A stretch of DNA of 64,000 nt from Paenibacillus massiliensis 2301065 = DSM 16942 (GTDB lineage: Bacteria; Bacillota; Bacilli; Paenibacillales; Paenibacillaceae). Both the position numbers and the translations under genes were made by a program. The DNA lies in NCBI RefSeq assembly GCF_000377505.1, contig NZ_KB898187.1, positions 186,001 to 250,000 on the forward strand, written 5' to 3'. Below the pieces are notes generated by a model that saw nothing but the letters and a program-made list of their open reading frames with translations, ran no database searches and was not told the DNA's origin. Below, one piece after another: positions 52,689 to 61,758 of the stretch; the first letter of the stretch is position 1, and each line of letters begins with the position of its first letter.

Positions 52689-55004
52689 ATGTTGCTGAAT
52701 CGTGAGAACAGCGGCGCACGCTGGTATAAGCGGCCTGACGGACCTGAGAAGGTCACAGGCCGTCTTTCATATCTGACCGACCTATCCCATCCGGATATGC
52801 TGTATGGTCGTGTGCTACGAAGTGAATATCCACATGCCAGAATTGTAGCCGTTGATCTGGAAGCTGCGCTACGTCTCGACGGTGTACGTGCAGTCCTTAC
52901 ATGGCGGGATGTACCCGGTCTGAATCGATTTGGCATCGCCACACCAGACCAGCCCGTCTTCTGTGAAGATCTGGTCAGATATACAGGAGACGCGATAGCT
53001 GCTGTTGCAGCAGACACTCCTGAACTGGCGGAAGCAGCTCTGGCGCTGATCAAGGTTAGCTATGAGGAATTGCCGGTTGTGGATTCACCCGAAGCGGCAC
53101 TGGTAGACCAGGCACCGAAGCTTCATCCCCAAGGCAATGTACTACACCGTACTGAGGTGAAGCGTGGCAATGCTGAGGCCGCTTTTGCGGAGTGTGTACA
53201 TGTTGTAAAGGAAACATATTATACCCCGCGGCAAATGCATACTTACATGGAGCTGGAAGGAGGCCTCTTCGTTCCTGAGGAGGATGGCAGACTTACGGTG
53301 TATGCTGCCACTCAGCACGGCTACAAGGATCGAATGCAGCTATCCCGCATTCTTGCCCTGCCTGAGGAAGCGATTCGGGTGATTTCCAGTCCGATCGGGG
53401 GCTCCTTTGGTGGAAAGGACGAGTTGAATGTACAGCCATACGGTGCGCTTCTTGCTCTGCGTTGTGGGCGTCCAGTGAAATTTCACAACTCACGTAAGGA
53501 ATCTGTCCGGGCAGGACTCAAGCGACACCCAATGAAGATCGAGATGATGACAGGAACGGATGAACAAGGCTACTTGGTTGCCCATCGGGTAAGAATGATC
53601 TCGGATACCGGGGCATATGCGACATTGGGTGCTCCCGTACTGAATTTTGCGACAGAGCACTGTCTCGGGCCTTACCGCATTCCGCATGTGGATGTAGAAG
53701 GAATGGCTGTATACACGAATAATGGTGTGGCAGGCGAGTTCAGAGGCTTCGGGGGTAATCAGACGATATTCGCCGTAGAAGGACAGATGGATCGACTTGC
53801 TGCCCTTCTAAGCATGGACCCGTGGGAATTCAGGCGTAGGAACATGCGGAGTAGCAGTGACCCAGGCCCCCTGGAGCAGCGAATACTGGAGACGGAGGGG
53901 CTAGCTCAGGTGTGGGAAGCCGTAGAGAACTCTTCGCTGTGGCAGAGCAGGAGAGGTGGTATAGAGGAAGAGAAGCCTTTACCATGGATACGTCGGGGGA
54001 TCGGCGCCTCACTAGCCATGCATGGAGCAGGACTGGGCTATGGACTACCTGATCCAGCAGGTGGCAGATTATCACTTACCGAAAAGGGATTTATTGAGGT
54101 GGCCTTCAGCTACGAGGAATTCGGTCAAGGATTGGTGGCTACCCTCGAAATGATGCTGATTGACCTGTTCAACTGCTCCGCTTCGGATCTTAGCATCGTC
54201 ATTGGGGATACAGACCTCGTGCCGCACAGCGGGTCCAGTACAGCTTCGCGGTCTACAACAATGGCATGGATGGCCCTGCAGCGGCTGAAGGACCCTTTCC
54301 TGAAGCAAATCCTGGGGATTGCTTCGGCCTTGACAGGTATTATTCCAGAGCAGCTGGTTACGGGACCCGGAGGTGTATGGCAGGTGGAGGAATACAAGCG
54401 TATGGCTGCGCCTCTGTTACGTCCACGCGTGACTTATGCAGAGATTGTGGCAGCTGCGACGGAGCCGCTTGTGTTCGATACACGTTTCGATTATCCGACC
54501 ACCCCAGATGCGGTCATGGGGGGCCATTTTCTATATACTTATGCAGCCGTCATCGCAGAGGTGGAAGTGAATCTGTTGACTGGCGAAGCCAAGCTACAGG
54601 ATACCCGTCATATCGTAGCTGCGGGGCCAGTTATGAATCCCATGGGATATTTGGGACAAATCGAGGGCGGCAGTGTCATGGCACTGGGCTTCACTTTGAC
54701 AGAGGATGCGGTTATGACACACGGCCGCTATGCAACACCGAATCTGGATACGTATATCATTCCGACGGTGCGGGACATCCACAGCTCGCTGGAGGTAGAG
54801 GCGATTGAAGAACTGCCGGAGGGGGATCCTTACGGACCACGTGGTGTAGGTGAGGTCGGATCAGTGGCGCTGGCTCCTGCGATTGCTGAGGCTATATATC
54901 AAGCTACAGGTGTGCGAGTGAAGCACCTACCAGTCAGAAGAGAGCTGCTCATGAGACCGCTTGATTCGCTCATAGGGCAGGAGAAAGGAGTGAAGTGGGG
55001 ATGA
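52689..55004 (+). CDS. pucD: Xanthine dehydrogenase molybdopterin-binding subunit
   Basis: A 771-residue catalytic subunit. The MoCo-binding stretch GGSFGGKDE is near 239-247, FRGFGGNQ near 352-359, and the terminal active-site loop PRGVGEVGS near 718-726 with the conserved catalytic Glu. It oxidises hypoxanthine and xanthine to urate. The ATG at 52689 sits 8 bp after AAAGGAG; a GTG at 52680 overlaps the pucC stop but has no room for a ribosome site. It overlaps the iron-sulfur subunit by ATGA. Confidence 0.92.
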   Translation: MLLNRENSGARWYKRPDGPEKVTGRLSYLTDLSHPDMLYGRVLRSEYPHARIVAVDLEAALRLDGVRAVLTWRDVPGLNRFGIATPDQPVFCEDLVRYTGDAIAAVAADTPELAEAALALIKVSYEELPVVDSPEAALVDQAPKLHPQGNVLHRTEVKRGNAEAAFAECVHVVKETYYTPRQMHTYMELEGGLFVPEEDGRLTVYAATQHGYKDRMQLSRILALPEEAIRVISSPIGGSFGGKDELNVQPYGALLALRCGRPVKFHNSRKESVRAGLKRHPMKIEMMTGTDEQGYLVAHRVRMISDTGAYATLGAPVLNFATEHCLGPYRIPHVDVEGMAVYTNNGVAGEFRGFGGNQTIFAVEGQMDRLAALLSMDPWEFRRRNMRSSSDPGPLEQRILETEGLAQVWEAVENSSLWQSRRGGIEEEKPLPWIRRGIGASLAMHGAGLGYGLPDPAGGRLSLTEKGFIEVAFSYEEFGQGLVATLEMMLIDLFNCSASDLSIVIGDTDLVPHSGSSTASRSTTMAWMALQRLKDPFLKQILGIASALTGIIPEQLVTGPGGVWQVEEYKRMAAPLLRPRVTYAEIVAAATEPLVFDTRFDYPTTPDAVMGGHFLYTYAAVIAEVEVNLLTGEAKLQDTRHIVAAGPVMNPMGYLGQIEGGSVMALGFTLTEDAVMTHGRYATPNLDTYIIPTVRDIHSSLEVEAIEELPEGDPYGPRGVGEVGSVALAPAIAEAIYQATGVRVKHLPVRRELLMRPLDSLIGQEKGVKWG

Positions 55005-55594
55005 GTGAGCAAGCGTATTTATGGAGAGCAGAGCTGAATGGACGTCAGATCGAGCTTGCGATAGCTCCTTCCCGCCGTTTGATCGATATACTACGTACAG
55101 ATCTGCAACGAACAGGAACGAAGATCTCCTGTGAGATTGGACGATGTGGAGCATGCATGGTATTGATTGACGGGGTCGCAATGAATTCCTGCCTGCTCAT
55201 GGCTTATCAGTGTCAGGACCGCAGCATCATGACTATAGAAGGTTTAGGTTCAGCAGACGGCGCTGATCAAGCAATCGCCAGAGATTCAGCAGCAGAAGAT
55301 GATCAAAAGATGAACACGAGCGTGATCGCTATCCAAGGAAAGAAGTCTATGCTTCATCCGATCCAGGAAGCTTTCGTGGAAGAGGGTGGCTTTCAGTGCG
55401 GTTATTGTACACCGGGTATGATCCTGTCCACCAAAGCACTGCTTGATCAGAATCCTAGCCCCGTGAAAGCGGACATTGAAGAAGCGTTATGCGGCAATCT
55501 ATGTCGTTGTACAGGCTACAGTGGAATTATTCGAGCTGTTGAGCAGGCTGCTGTGAAATGCCGAGAGCAGACGCTACAAAAGCAAGAACAGTGA
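55001..55594 (+). CDS. pucE: Xanthine dehydrogenase iron-sulfur subunit
   Basis: A 197-residue electron-transfer subunit with two [2Fe-2S] sites. The first is plant-ferredoxin-like (CEIGRCGAC plus a later Cys in MNSC), the second is QCGYCTPG and CGNLCRCTGY. Between the TIEGL turn and MLHPIQ there is an insertion of roughly 25-30 residues, rich in Ala/Asp/Ser, not usual in this family. The ATG at 55001 overlaps the pucD stop by 4 bp and follows AAAGGAG by 10 bp. It closes the puc operon, with a terminator at 55718. Confidence 0.9.
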   Translation: MSEQAYLWRAELNGRQIELAIAPSRRLIDILRTDLQRTGTKISCEIGRCGACMVLIDGVAMNSCLLMAYQCQDRSIMTIEGLGSADGADQAIARDSAAEDDQKMNTSVIAIQGKKSMLHPIQEAFVEEGGFQCGYCTPGMILSTKALLDQNPSPVKADIEEALCGNLCRCTGYSGIIRAVEQAAVKCREQTLQKQEQ

Positions 55595-55717
55595 TATATA
55601 GAGTCTGCTTACAGTCCAGTGAGCAAAATAAATCTTACAAGCAAGGCATCATGTATCTCAAGGTTACTTCTCTTTATTCACCTTCTGAGTCTAATAGGAT
55701 GTATCCCGAGCTAATAT

Positions 55718-55761
55718 AGTCGAAGGAAGGCTTCGCAGGAAGCGCTCACCTTCGACTTTTC
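55718..55761 (+). terminator. Terminator of the puc/xdh operon
   Basis: AGTCGAAGG/CCTTCGACT stem with an inner GCTTCGCAGGAAGC hairpin, then TTTTCTTTT. The rest of 55595-55913 holds no gene. Confidence 0.85.
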
Positions 55762-55913
55762 TTTTGCTTCTGCAGGAAAAGGTATCAATTATGTTAAAAA
55801 AATGAAACTTTCCGCCAATTGTATTGGTTTATGATAGGCGTAATTATTGCACATTTCGTCATTATGCATCCAATCCAACAATCGTGTAGAACGAGCATAA
55901 GGAGATGATCAGG

Positions 55914-57029
55914 GTGAGTGAGCGTCCCTTACCCAACAGGTCTGTTAGACGACAATCTGGCAGACGACAGCAACGAAGACGGCTGCGAAAAGCCATGCTA
56001 CATGTGCTCGTCTTCTTCCTCATAGCTGGTCTAACAGGCGGCGGCTGGCTCATGTTCACATCCTCAGGGGAGGAGCTCCGTTACCGTATAGCGGATACGC
56101 TTATAACCACTCAGCATCGACACTGGGCCAAGTACATTATTGGACAGGACGAGTTGGATAAAAGAGTGGCTGAATACAAGGCCAGATTCGAGCAAATGGG
56201 CGAAGAGACGGATCATCATACGATTCAGACTCCTGCAATACCTATTGCAGCTGTACAAGAGGAGAAGCCACTGGTTGAGATTGAGGAAGTATCTGGGAAG
56301 AGCTATCATGGCTTCGTAATGACCGTCCACGATCCTACCAAGATCAGATTAGGTGTCCCAGCACAGCAGGGCAAAGGTGAGAAGGTATCCAGCATGGTCA
56401 AGCGTCTGGGTGCTGTGGCTGGAGTGAATGGTGGCGGCTTTGCAGATCCTAATTGGAAAGGCAATGGCTTCAAGCCGATTGGTGTCGTCATTTCTCAAGG
56501 GAAGTTATTTTATAACGGCTTGGGTAAGAAAGCTTCTACCCAGATCGTCGGAATCGATAAGCAGGGCAAGATGATCGCAGGGCACTATTCTCTGGAAGAA
56601 TTGAGCCGGATGGAAGTTCAGGAGGCTGTAACCTTTCAGCCAAGACTGATCGTGAATGGCAAAGGTCTGATTCGTAATCATGCAGAAGGGTGGGGCATTG
56701 CTCCGCGAACAGCCATGGGTCAGCGAGCTGATGGAGCGATACTCTTCGTTATCATTGACGGAAGACAGCCAGGTTATAGCATTGGTGCGGATCTCTATGA
56801 CATGCAGAATATTTTGCTGGAGCGGGGGGCCGTCATTGCGGCGAATCTGGATGGAGGCTCTTCTACGGTGCTTGTACACAACGAAGCAATTGTCAATAAG
56901 CCTTCCTCCGAGTATGGAGAGCGTTACCTGCCAACGGCGTTCCTCGTGTTCGAGCATCCGGAGCTGGCGAATATACCAAATATCTGGGAAGGATTGAGAC
57001 CTGAGAATATTGATGCCGGGAAAAAATAG
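55914..57029 (+). CDS. Phosphodiester glycosidase (NAGPA-like) membrane protein
   Basis: A 371-residue protein with a very basic N-terminus (residues 1-30, Arg-rich), one membrane anchor (about 35-58) and an extracellular phosphodiester glycosidase domain. Domain marks are AGVNGGGF near 170, ILFVIIDGRQPGYS near 280, and AANLDGGSSTV near 308-318. Such domains cleave sugar-phosphodiester bonds, perhaps in wall polymers or exopolysaccharide. GTG 55914 is chosen because AAGGAG is 9 bp upstream; ATG 55905 touches that site. A small membrane peptide gene follows by 64 bp. Confidence 0.85.
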   Translation: MSERPLPNRSVRRQSGRRQQRRRLRKAMLHVLVFFLIAGLTGGGWLMFTSSGEELRYRIADTLITTQHRHWAKYIIGQDELDKRVAEYKARFEQMGEETDHHTIQTPAIPIAAVQEEKPLVEIEEVSGKSYHGFVMTVHDPTKIRLGVPAQQGKGEKVSSMVKRLGAVAGVNGGGFADPNWKGNGFKPIGVVISQGKLFYNGLGKKASTQIVGIDKQGKMIAGHYSLEELSRMEVQEAVTFQPRLIVNGKGLIRNHAEGWGIAPRTAMGQRADGAILFVIIDGRQPGYSIGADLYDMQNILLERGAVIAANLDGGSSTVLVHNEAIVNKPSSEYGERYLPTAFLVFEHPELANIPNIWEGLRPENIDAGKK

Positions 57030-57093
57030 ATTGCCGCGTTAGCTTTAGCCTATGCAAGTCAAATGCAAGCCTATGAAAGGGGATGAATGTCGT

Positions 57094-57240
57094 ATGTTCA
57101 AGCAACGAAAAGGAGTCATTCTTACAGCCATCCTAGCTGCTGCCGCTTGTTATCTGATTGCAGCGAATGCTGCATTGGCATTCCCGTCCTCTGAGCTGGA
57201 ATCCGTAGCGAGCTTGCTACCGGAAATCTACTTGAACTGA
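57094..57240 (+). CDS. Small exported or membrane peptide (48 aa), unknown
   Basis: A 48-residue frame with a basic start (FKQRK), a hydrophobic Ala-rich segment (about 8-26) ending in a possible signal cleavage site (ALA), and a short tail (FPSSELESVASLLPEIYLN). A GGGG lies about 11 bp before ATG 57094; an ATG at 57073 with the preceding AAGCC is possible. It may belong with the phosphodiester glycosidase. I do not recognise it. Confidence 0.5.
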   Translation: MFKQRKGVILTAILAAAACYLIAANAALAFPSSELESVASLLPEIYLN

Positions 57241-57435
57241 GCATTTTTCAAATCCAGCAAGCAATATTTAAATGAACAAAAGATAGATCAAAATGGTTCT
57301 ATTCGTCTTCAATTGCACTTTATAGCGATACTAATCGAATTATGCAACATGCTTGAACTATGAATAGAGTTGACGCATTCTTTATTTTGCTCCATAATTT
57401 CTCCCATAAATTCTGATGACGGAGCGGAGGATTGA

Positions 57436-58167
57436 ATGGAGCAGATAAATGTACGTAGCAAGCCCAATATGGTAATTCGGGAAGACAGCTTCCTTCAGGG
57501 AGTGAAGGATTGTGTACCGACGTTGCTTGGGTATTTAAGCATAGGATTCGCAGTTGGCGTTGTTGCCAAGACAGCTGGTCTATCGATCCTGGAGATTGCC
57601 CTGCTTAGCCTGTTGCTGTATGCTGGTTCAGCCCAGTTCATTATTTCAGGCATGGTGGTCGCAAGCACATCACCAACGGCAATAATTCTTACGGTCTTTC
57701 TGGTGAACCTTAGGCATCTATTATTGAGCGCGGCGGTCTCGCCGTATTTTCGGCATTTGAGCGCAGCGAGGAACGGTCTCGTGGGTGCCTTGTTAACCGA
57801 TGAGACCTTCGGCGTAGCTATGATTAAGGCAGCTGAGCATAAAAAGCTCGGCGAGAAGTGGATGCATGGTCTGAACCTGACGGCCTACCTCAATTGGTTC
57901 GTGGCTACCCTTGCTGGAGCTTATTTGGGACAGTGGATTAGCAACCCGGAGCTATGGGGACTCGATTTTGCATTAACAGGGATGTTCATCGGCATATTAG
58001 CTGTGCAAATTGCCAGCCGCTCCAAGCTGCTGGTGGATCTGATTGTCACAGCGAGTGCTATTATAATTGCCGTCGGAGCCAGCGTGCTGGTGTCAGGCAG
58101 TATGGCCATTATCATTGCTACGGTAGGAGCAGCAACAGTCGGGATGGTGATTAGCCGATGGAAGTGA
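57436..58167 (+). CDS. azlC: Branched-chain amino acid exporter subunit AzlC
   Basis: A 243-residue membrane protein with about seven helices. It has LGYLSIGFAVGVVAKTAGLS near 32-50 and the conserved YAGSAQFI near 61-68 and VNLRHLLLSAA near 90-100. RBS GGAGCGGAGG. It overlaps azlD by 10 bp, and the pair forms a branched-chain amino acid (and analogue) exporter. Bacillus azl genes are controlled by AzlB, of which no copy is nearby. Confidence 0.9.
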   Translation: MEQINVRSKPNMVIREDSFLQGVKDCVPTLLGYLSIGFAVGVVAKTAGLSILEIALLSLLLYAGSAQFIISGMVVASTSPTAIILTVFLVNLRHLLLSAAVSPYFRHLSAARNGLVGALLTDETFGVAMIKAAEHKKLGEKWMHGLNLTAYLNWFVATLAGAYLGQWISNPELWGLDFALTGMFIGILAVQIASRSKLLVDLIVTASAIIIAVGASVLVSGSMAIIIATVGAATVGMVISRWK

Positions 58168-58481
58168 GCGGGTATATGCTCGTCATTATTTTAGGCAGTG
58201 CACTTGTCACCGTCATTCCACGCGTGCTGCCATTGATGCTGTTAAGCCGTGTCCAGCTGCCTGAGTGGGCTATGCGCTGGCTGCATTACGTACCTGTGTC
58301 TGTCATGGCTGCGATGATCGGCCAGGAGCTATGGATCAAGAATGGTGAGCTTGATCTCTTCAATCTGAAGGTACTGGCTGCCGTTCCGACGCTGTTGGTT
58401 GCTATCTACACCCGAAGCCTGCTTGGAACGGTGATTACGGGAATCATTACCTTGATGATCCTGCGTTATTGGCTCGGGTAG
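58158..58481 (+). CDS. azlD: Branched-chain amino acid exporter subunit AzlD
   Basis: A 107-residue small membrane partner of AzlC, with about four helices (LVIILGSALVTVIPRVLPLM at the start; VPVSVMAAMIGQELW near 50). The start lies inside azlC (10-bp overlap). A terminator follows at 58496. Confidence 0.9.
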   Translation: MEVSGYMLVIILGSALVTVIPRVLPLMLLSRVQLPEWAMRWLHYVPVSVMAAMIGQELWIKNGELDLFNLKVLAAVPTLLVAIYTRSLLGTVITGIITLMILRYWLG

Positions 58482-58495
58482 TTATACGTATACAT

Positions 58496-58542
58496 AATCC
58501 TCTTCGTATGTGCTGTAATGGCACGTCTGGAGAGGATTTTTT
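58496..58542 (+). terminator. Terminator of azlCD
   Basis: AATCCTCT/AGAGGATT stem with an inner GTGC/GCAC helix, ending in TTTTTT. Confidence 0.88.
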
Positions 58543-58664
58543 ATTGTAGGTGAGGCTGCATTTGATTAATTCAGTTTAAGACGGCATGTGTACTAACTGA
58601 ACAAGTACCTGTTAGTGAGAAGAAACAATTCGAATACATATAGAAACAATAAAACATTTTATCA

Positions 58665-58703
58665 TTGACTTACTTTTTGTTACGTGTTAATTTATTGATA
58701 ACA
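58665..58703 (+). promoter_or_regulatory. Candidate catD promoter with overlapping operator
   Basis: TTGACT (58665-58670), 17 bp, TAATTT (58688-58693) form a plausible sigma-A promoter. Inverted arms TGTTA (58685-58689) and TAACA (58699-58703) straddle the -10, where a repressor would block it. In Bacillus catDE is repressed by the HxlR-type YodB and CatR; the motif here is not a clear YodB box. Confidence 0.5.
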
Positions 58704-58835
58704 AATAACCAATCAGCCATAGTTATACAGAAGTAATCTTAGGTTTTTACTTTAGGCAACATAGAATGACTGGCTTACGGTTGGGATAATGTAATGATTA
58801 ACCAATAAAAAATGGATAAAAGGGGATTGAAACAA

Positions 58836-59252
58836 ATGAACAAGTACGTATCTGCATTGCTTCGAGTGGGACTGGGGATCATGTTCCTGATCCATGGTCT
58901 GGACAAATTTCAGACAGGAATAGAGAATGTGGCAGGCTATTTTGGCAGTATCGGATTGCCGGGCTTCTTCGCCTATATTGTTGCTTCAGCTGAGGTAGCC
59001 GGAGGAATAGCACTCATTCTGGGCTTGTTGACGCGTGTGGTATCAGGTGGATTTATCCTCATTATGCTGGGAGCCATCATCTCGGTGAAGCTGCCGCTGG
59101 GGTTCCTTGGAAACGGACAAATGCCCGGGTATGAGCTTGATATCGCTTATCTGCTGATTGCCTTGCACCTCATGTTCGCTCCAGCAACTGCATTCGCAGT
59201 GGATCGCCTGCTGTTCAGAGACAACTCTGCTGCAGAGGAAGCCGCAGAATAA
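58836..59252 (+). CDS. catD: DoxX family membrane protein (CatD-like)
   Basis: A 138-residue membrane protein with four helices. The DoxX pattern LLRVGLGIMFLIHGLDKFQ is at 6-24, with EVAGGIALILGLLTR near 54-68. The ATG at 58836 follows AAAGGGG by 11 bp; the upstream ATG at 58812 would add eight residues. It is paired with the following dioxygenase as in Bacillus catDE (yfiDE), which is induced by catechol and quinone stress. Its role is poorly known, perhaps quinone handling in the membrane. Confidence 0.82.
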   Translation: MNKYVSALLRVGLGIMFLIHGLDKFQTGIENVAGYFGSIGLPGFFAYIVASAEVAGGIALILGLLTRVVSGGFILIMLGAIISVKLPLGFLGNGQMPGYELDIAYLLIALHLMFAPATAFAVDRLLFRDNSAAEEAAE

Positions 59253-59399
59253 TAGCCATTTCTAGGCGTAGCCTAATAACTAGACCTAATTAGCCGCTAA
59301 TGATGAAGTTAATGGAGAAATTATGGAGAGCCTTTTTAACTTAAGAAAACGATGTCAGTTCAATTCATATCAATAAGAATTTAGAAAAGAGGAGTTCTA

Positions 59400-60275
59400 A
59401 TGAGCAAACCATTACATTCAGCTACGAGAATTGGCAAGGTGGCCCTGAAGGTTAGCAATCTGAAGCGTTCCATTGTGTTCTACACTGAGGTCATTGGCTT
59501 CCAACTGCTGCATGAGTCTGGTCAGACTGCTCATTTGACAGCGGATGGGAAGACGGTATTGCTGACACTGACCGAGCATAAGGATGCAGTAATTTTACCA
59601 GAGCGTGCAGGAGCGGGTCTCTATCATTTTGCCATCCTGCTACCTGATCGTGCTTCTCTCGGCCTGGCAATTCGGAATCTGGCGAAGCACAATCTGGAGA
59701 TTGGTCAAGGGGATCACCTCGTGAGTGAGGCGTTCTATCTGAATGATCCGGATAATAACGGAATTGAAATGTATGCAGATCGACCAAGAGAGACTTGGAA
59801 AAAGGATCAAAATGGCCATTACATTATGGCTACGGAGCAGGTGGATGTCCAAGGATTGCTGGACGAATCGGCAGACAAGACCTGGTCTGGGCTTCCCGCT
59901 GGAACGACGATGGGACATGTTCATTTCCATGTATCCGATCTGGGCAATGCTGAGAAATTTTACGTGCAGACGTTAGGATTCGACATTGTAGCCATGTATG
60001 GTTCCATGGCCATGTTCATTTCCGCAGGCGGTTACCACCACCATATCGGTCTGAATACGTGGGCAGGAGTGGGGGCACCACCAGTACCCGAGAATGCTGC
60101 TGGACTTGACTTCTATAGCCTTGTGTTGCCGAATGATGAGGAGCGACAGGCTGTGCTGGATAGAATTCGTCAGGGAGGCTATCAAGTTAGCGAGCAGGCT
60201 GGCAAGTGGTTCGCCAAGGACCCATTCAATATTCAAGTCCAACTGGTGACGGAGCAAGAGCATCTTCTCGGGTAA
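59400..60275 (+). CDS. catE: Catechol 2,3-dioxygenase-like VOC protein (CatE-like)
   Basis: A 291-residue extradiol dioxygenase-type enzyme with two VOC modules (about 8-125 and 170-285). The second module has the metal-site His in MGHVHFHVSDLG near 177-183 and the histidine cluster GYHHHIGLNTW near 214. The first ends DPDNNGIEMYAD. It matches the Bacillus CatE pattern in order and length and should cleave catechols or thiol-adducted hydroquinones. RBS AAAAGAGGAG. The third metal ligand (Glu) near the C-terminus could not be fixed by eye. Confidence 0.82.
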   Translation: MSKPLHSATRIGKVALKVSNLKRSIVFYTEVIGFQLLHESGQTAHLTADGKTVLLTLTEHKDAVILPERAGAGLYHFAILLPDRASLGLAIRNLAKHNLEIGQGDHLVSEAFYLNDPDNNGIEMYADRPRETWKKDQNGHYIMATEQVDVQGLLDESADKTWSGLPAGTTMGHVHFHVSDLGNAEKFYVQTLGFDIVAMYGSMAMFISAGGYHHHIGLNTWAGVGAPPVPENAAGLDFYSLVLPNDEERQAVLDRIRQGGYQVSEQAGKWFAKDPFNIQVQLVTEQEHLLG

Positions 60276-60295
60276 ATGCCGCCAAGGTAATTAAC

Positions 60296-60331
60296 AACAT
60301 GAACTACATGAATTACATGGGCTACATGAGC
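60296..60331. repeat. 9-bp tandem repeat after catE
   Basis: AACATGAAC, TACATGAAT, TACATGGGC, TACATGAGC: four 9-bp units. It starts 21 bp after the stop. Confidence 0.82.
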
Positions 60332-60484
60332 TATGTTCCCGGCCAATTGAGATAATTATGCAGTTTATTAACTTGATAAATTATTAATGAAATTAATTGA
60401 TTGCCGATTGTACGTGTCCTGATTCGTTATCGGAAGAAAAAGATGACGGCCCAAAGCGCTAATTGCTTGCTATGGATTTACTAC

Positions 60485-60543
60485 AAATAAGACTCCACAT
60501 TTAGAGGGACAGCCTTATCCCCTAGCAGTGGAGTCTTATTTTT
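60485..60543. terminator. Bidirectional terminator between catE and glutaminase
   Basis: AATAAGACTCCAC against GTGGAGTCTTATT with a loop of about 29 nt containing AGGGA/TCCCC. Outer arms are A- and T-rich. It lies between converging genes. Confidence 0.85.
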
Positions 60544-60589
60544 GCTGCTATATATACTAACTAGATCTACGGTTATTTACTCTGTGTAC

Positions 60590-61531
60590 TCAAAACATGC
60601 TCCAGTCCAGCGACTGTGATATCGTCTCCAGCAGATGAACTCCAGTCGTACTGTTCCCCATGCGATTAAGCGCAGGCCCAATGACTCCAATCCCGTAGCG
60701 GCCAGGAACCATGGACAGAATTCCTCCGGACACACCACTTTTTGCTGGCAGCCCGACCTGTATGGCAAATTGACCAGAAGCATCGTACATTCCACAGGTG
60801 GTCATGAAGGTCTTGGCAATCTGAACATAGCGGCGGGGAATGAGCGGGACGCCAGCTACCGGATCATAGCCGTTATAAGCCAGGATCAAAGCCATACGCG
60901 CGAGATCAGAGCAGTTCACAGTGATGGCGCAATGTCTGAAGTAGACCTCCAGCACATCTTCAACCTTCCCCCTGAGAATGCCTTTCTCGGTAAGAAAGTA
61001 GGCTAGGGAGCGATTCAAGTGCCCTGTGGCAGATTCAGAGGCATAGGTGTCCTCATCGAACACAAGAGAGTCGTTCTGTGTCAACAGCTTGAAGAACTGA
61101 AGAATACGTGTGAACTTCTCTTCGGTGCTGTTCCCCGCAATGAGTGAGGAGATCGCGATGGCTCCGGCATTAATGAGCGGGTTGAAGGGGATACCAGGCT
61201 CTACAAGCTCCAGCTTGAGCATGGAATTGAATCGATCCCCGGTAGGTTCCATTCCAACTTTGGAAAAAACGACTTCTTCGCCATTATCCATCAGTGCAAG
61301 GATTAGGGTGAACACCTTGGATATACTTTGCAAAGTAAAGCTCAGGCCGCAATCACCTGCGGATATGGATTGTCCCTTGCCATCCATGATATAAATCCCT
61401 AGCGCATCTCTCGGTGCCTTGGACAGCTCCGGGATGTATGAAGCTACATTGCCATGAACATGGTGCTGACGACTTTCTTCAAGCCATGCGGGTAAGTGCT
61501 CTCTTAATTGTTCCCATTCATAAGTTGACAT
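60590..61531 (-). CDS. glsA: Glutaminase
   Basis: A 313-residue serine-dependent glutaminase that hydrolyses L-glutamine to glutamate and ammonia. The S69-x-x-K72 dyad lies in QSISKV. GDRFNSMLKLE near 97-107, NPLINAGAI near 116-124 and AKSGVSGGIL near 262-271 are family segments. RBS GGAGGAAG before ATG 61531. It is monocistronic. The fold and motifs match the beta-lactamase-like glutaminases of Bacillus (YbgJ/YlaM). Confidence 0.93.
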   Translation of the reverse strand: MSTYEWEQLREHLPAWLEESRQHHVHGNVASYIPELSKAPRDALGIYIMDGKGQSISAGDCGLSFTLQSISKVFTLILALMDNGEEVVFSKVGMEPTGDRFNSMLKLELVEPGIPFNPLINAGAIAISSLIAGNSTEEKFTRILQFFKLLTQNDSLVFDEDTYASESATGHLNRSLAYFLTEKGILRGKVEDVLEVYFRHCAITVNCSDLARMALILAYNGYDPVAGVPLIPRRYVQIAKTFMTTCGMYDASGQFAIQVGLPAKSGVSGGILSMVPGRYGIGVIGPALNRMGNSTTGVHLLETISQSLDWSMF

Positions 61532-61758
61532 GCTGCTTCCTCCGATCCGGCAGGCTCTGTATCTATAACTACTCTTATATACTTCTCCAATTTATTCTAT
61601 CCATCTATGAGGCTCACCTCAAGAGATTGCGCACGGAGTTCGCAAATTTAGCCTATGAATCCGCAAAAAGTTGACGGACAGGCACATGTATACTATTGTT
61701 TTGTTAATAACATGATGATTATATGAATAAAGAATATGAAAATACAGGTGATGAATCG

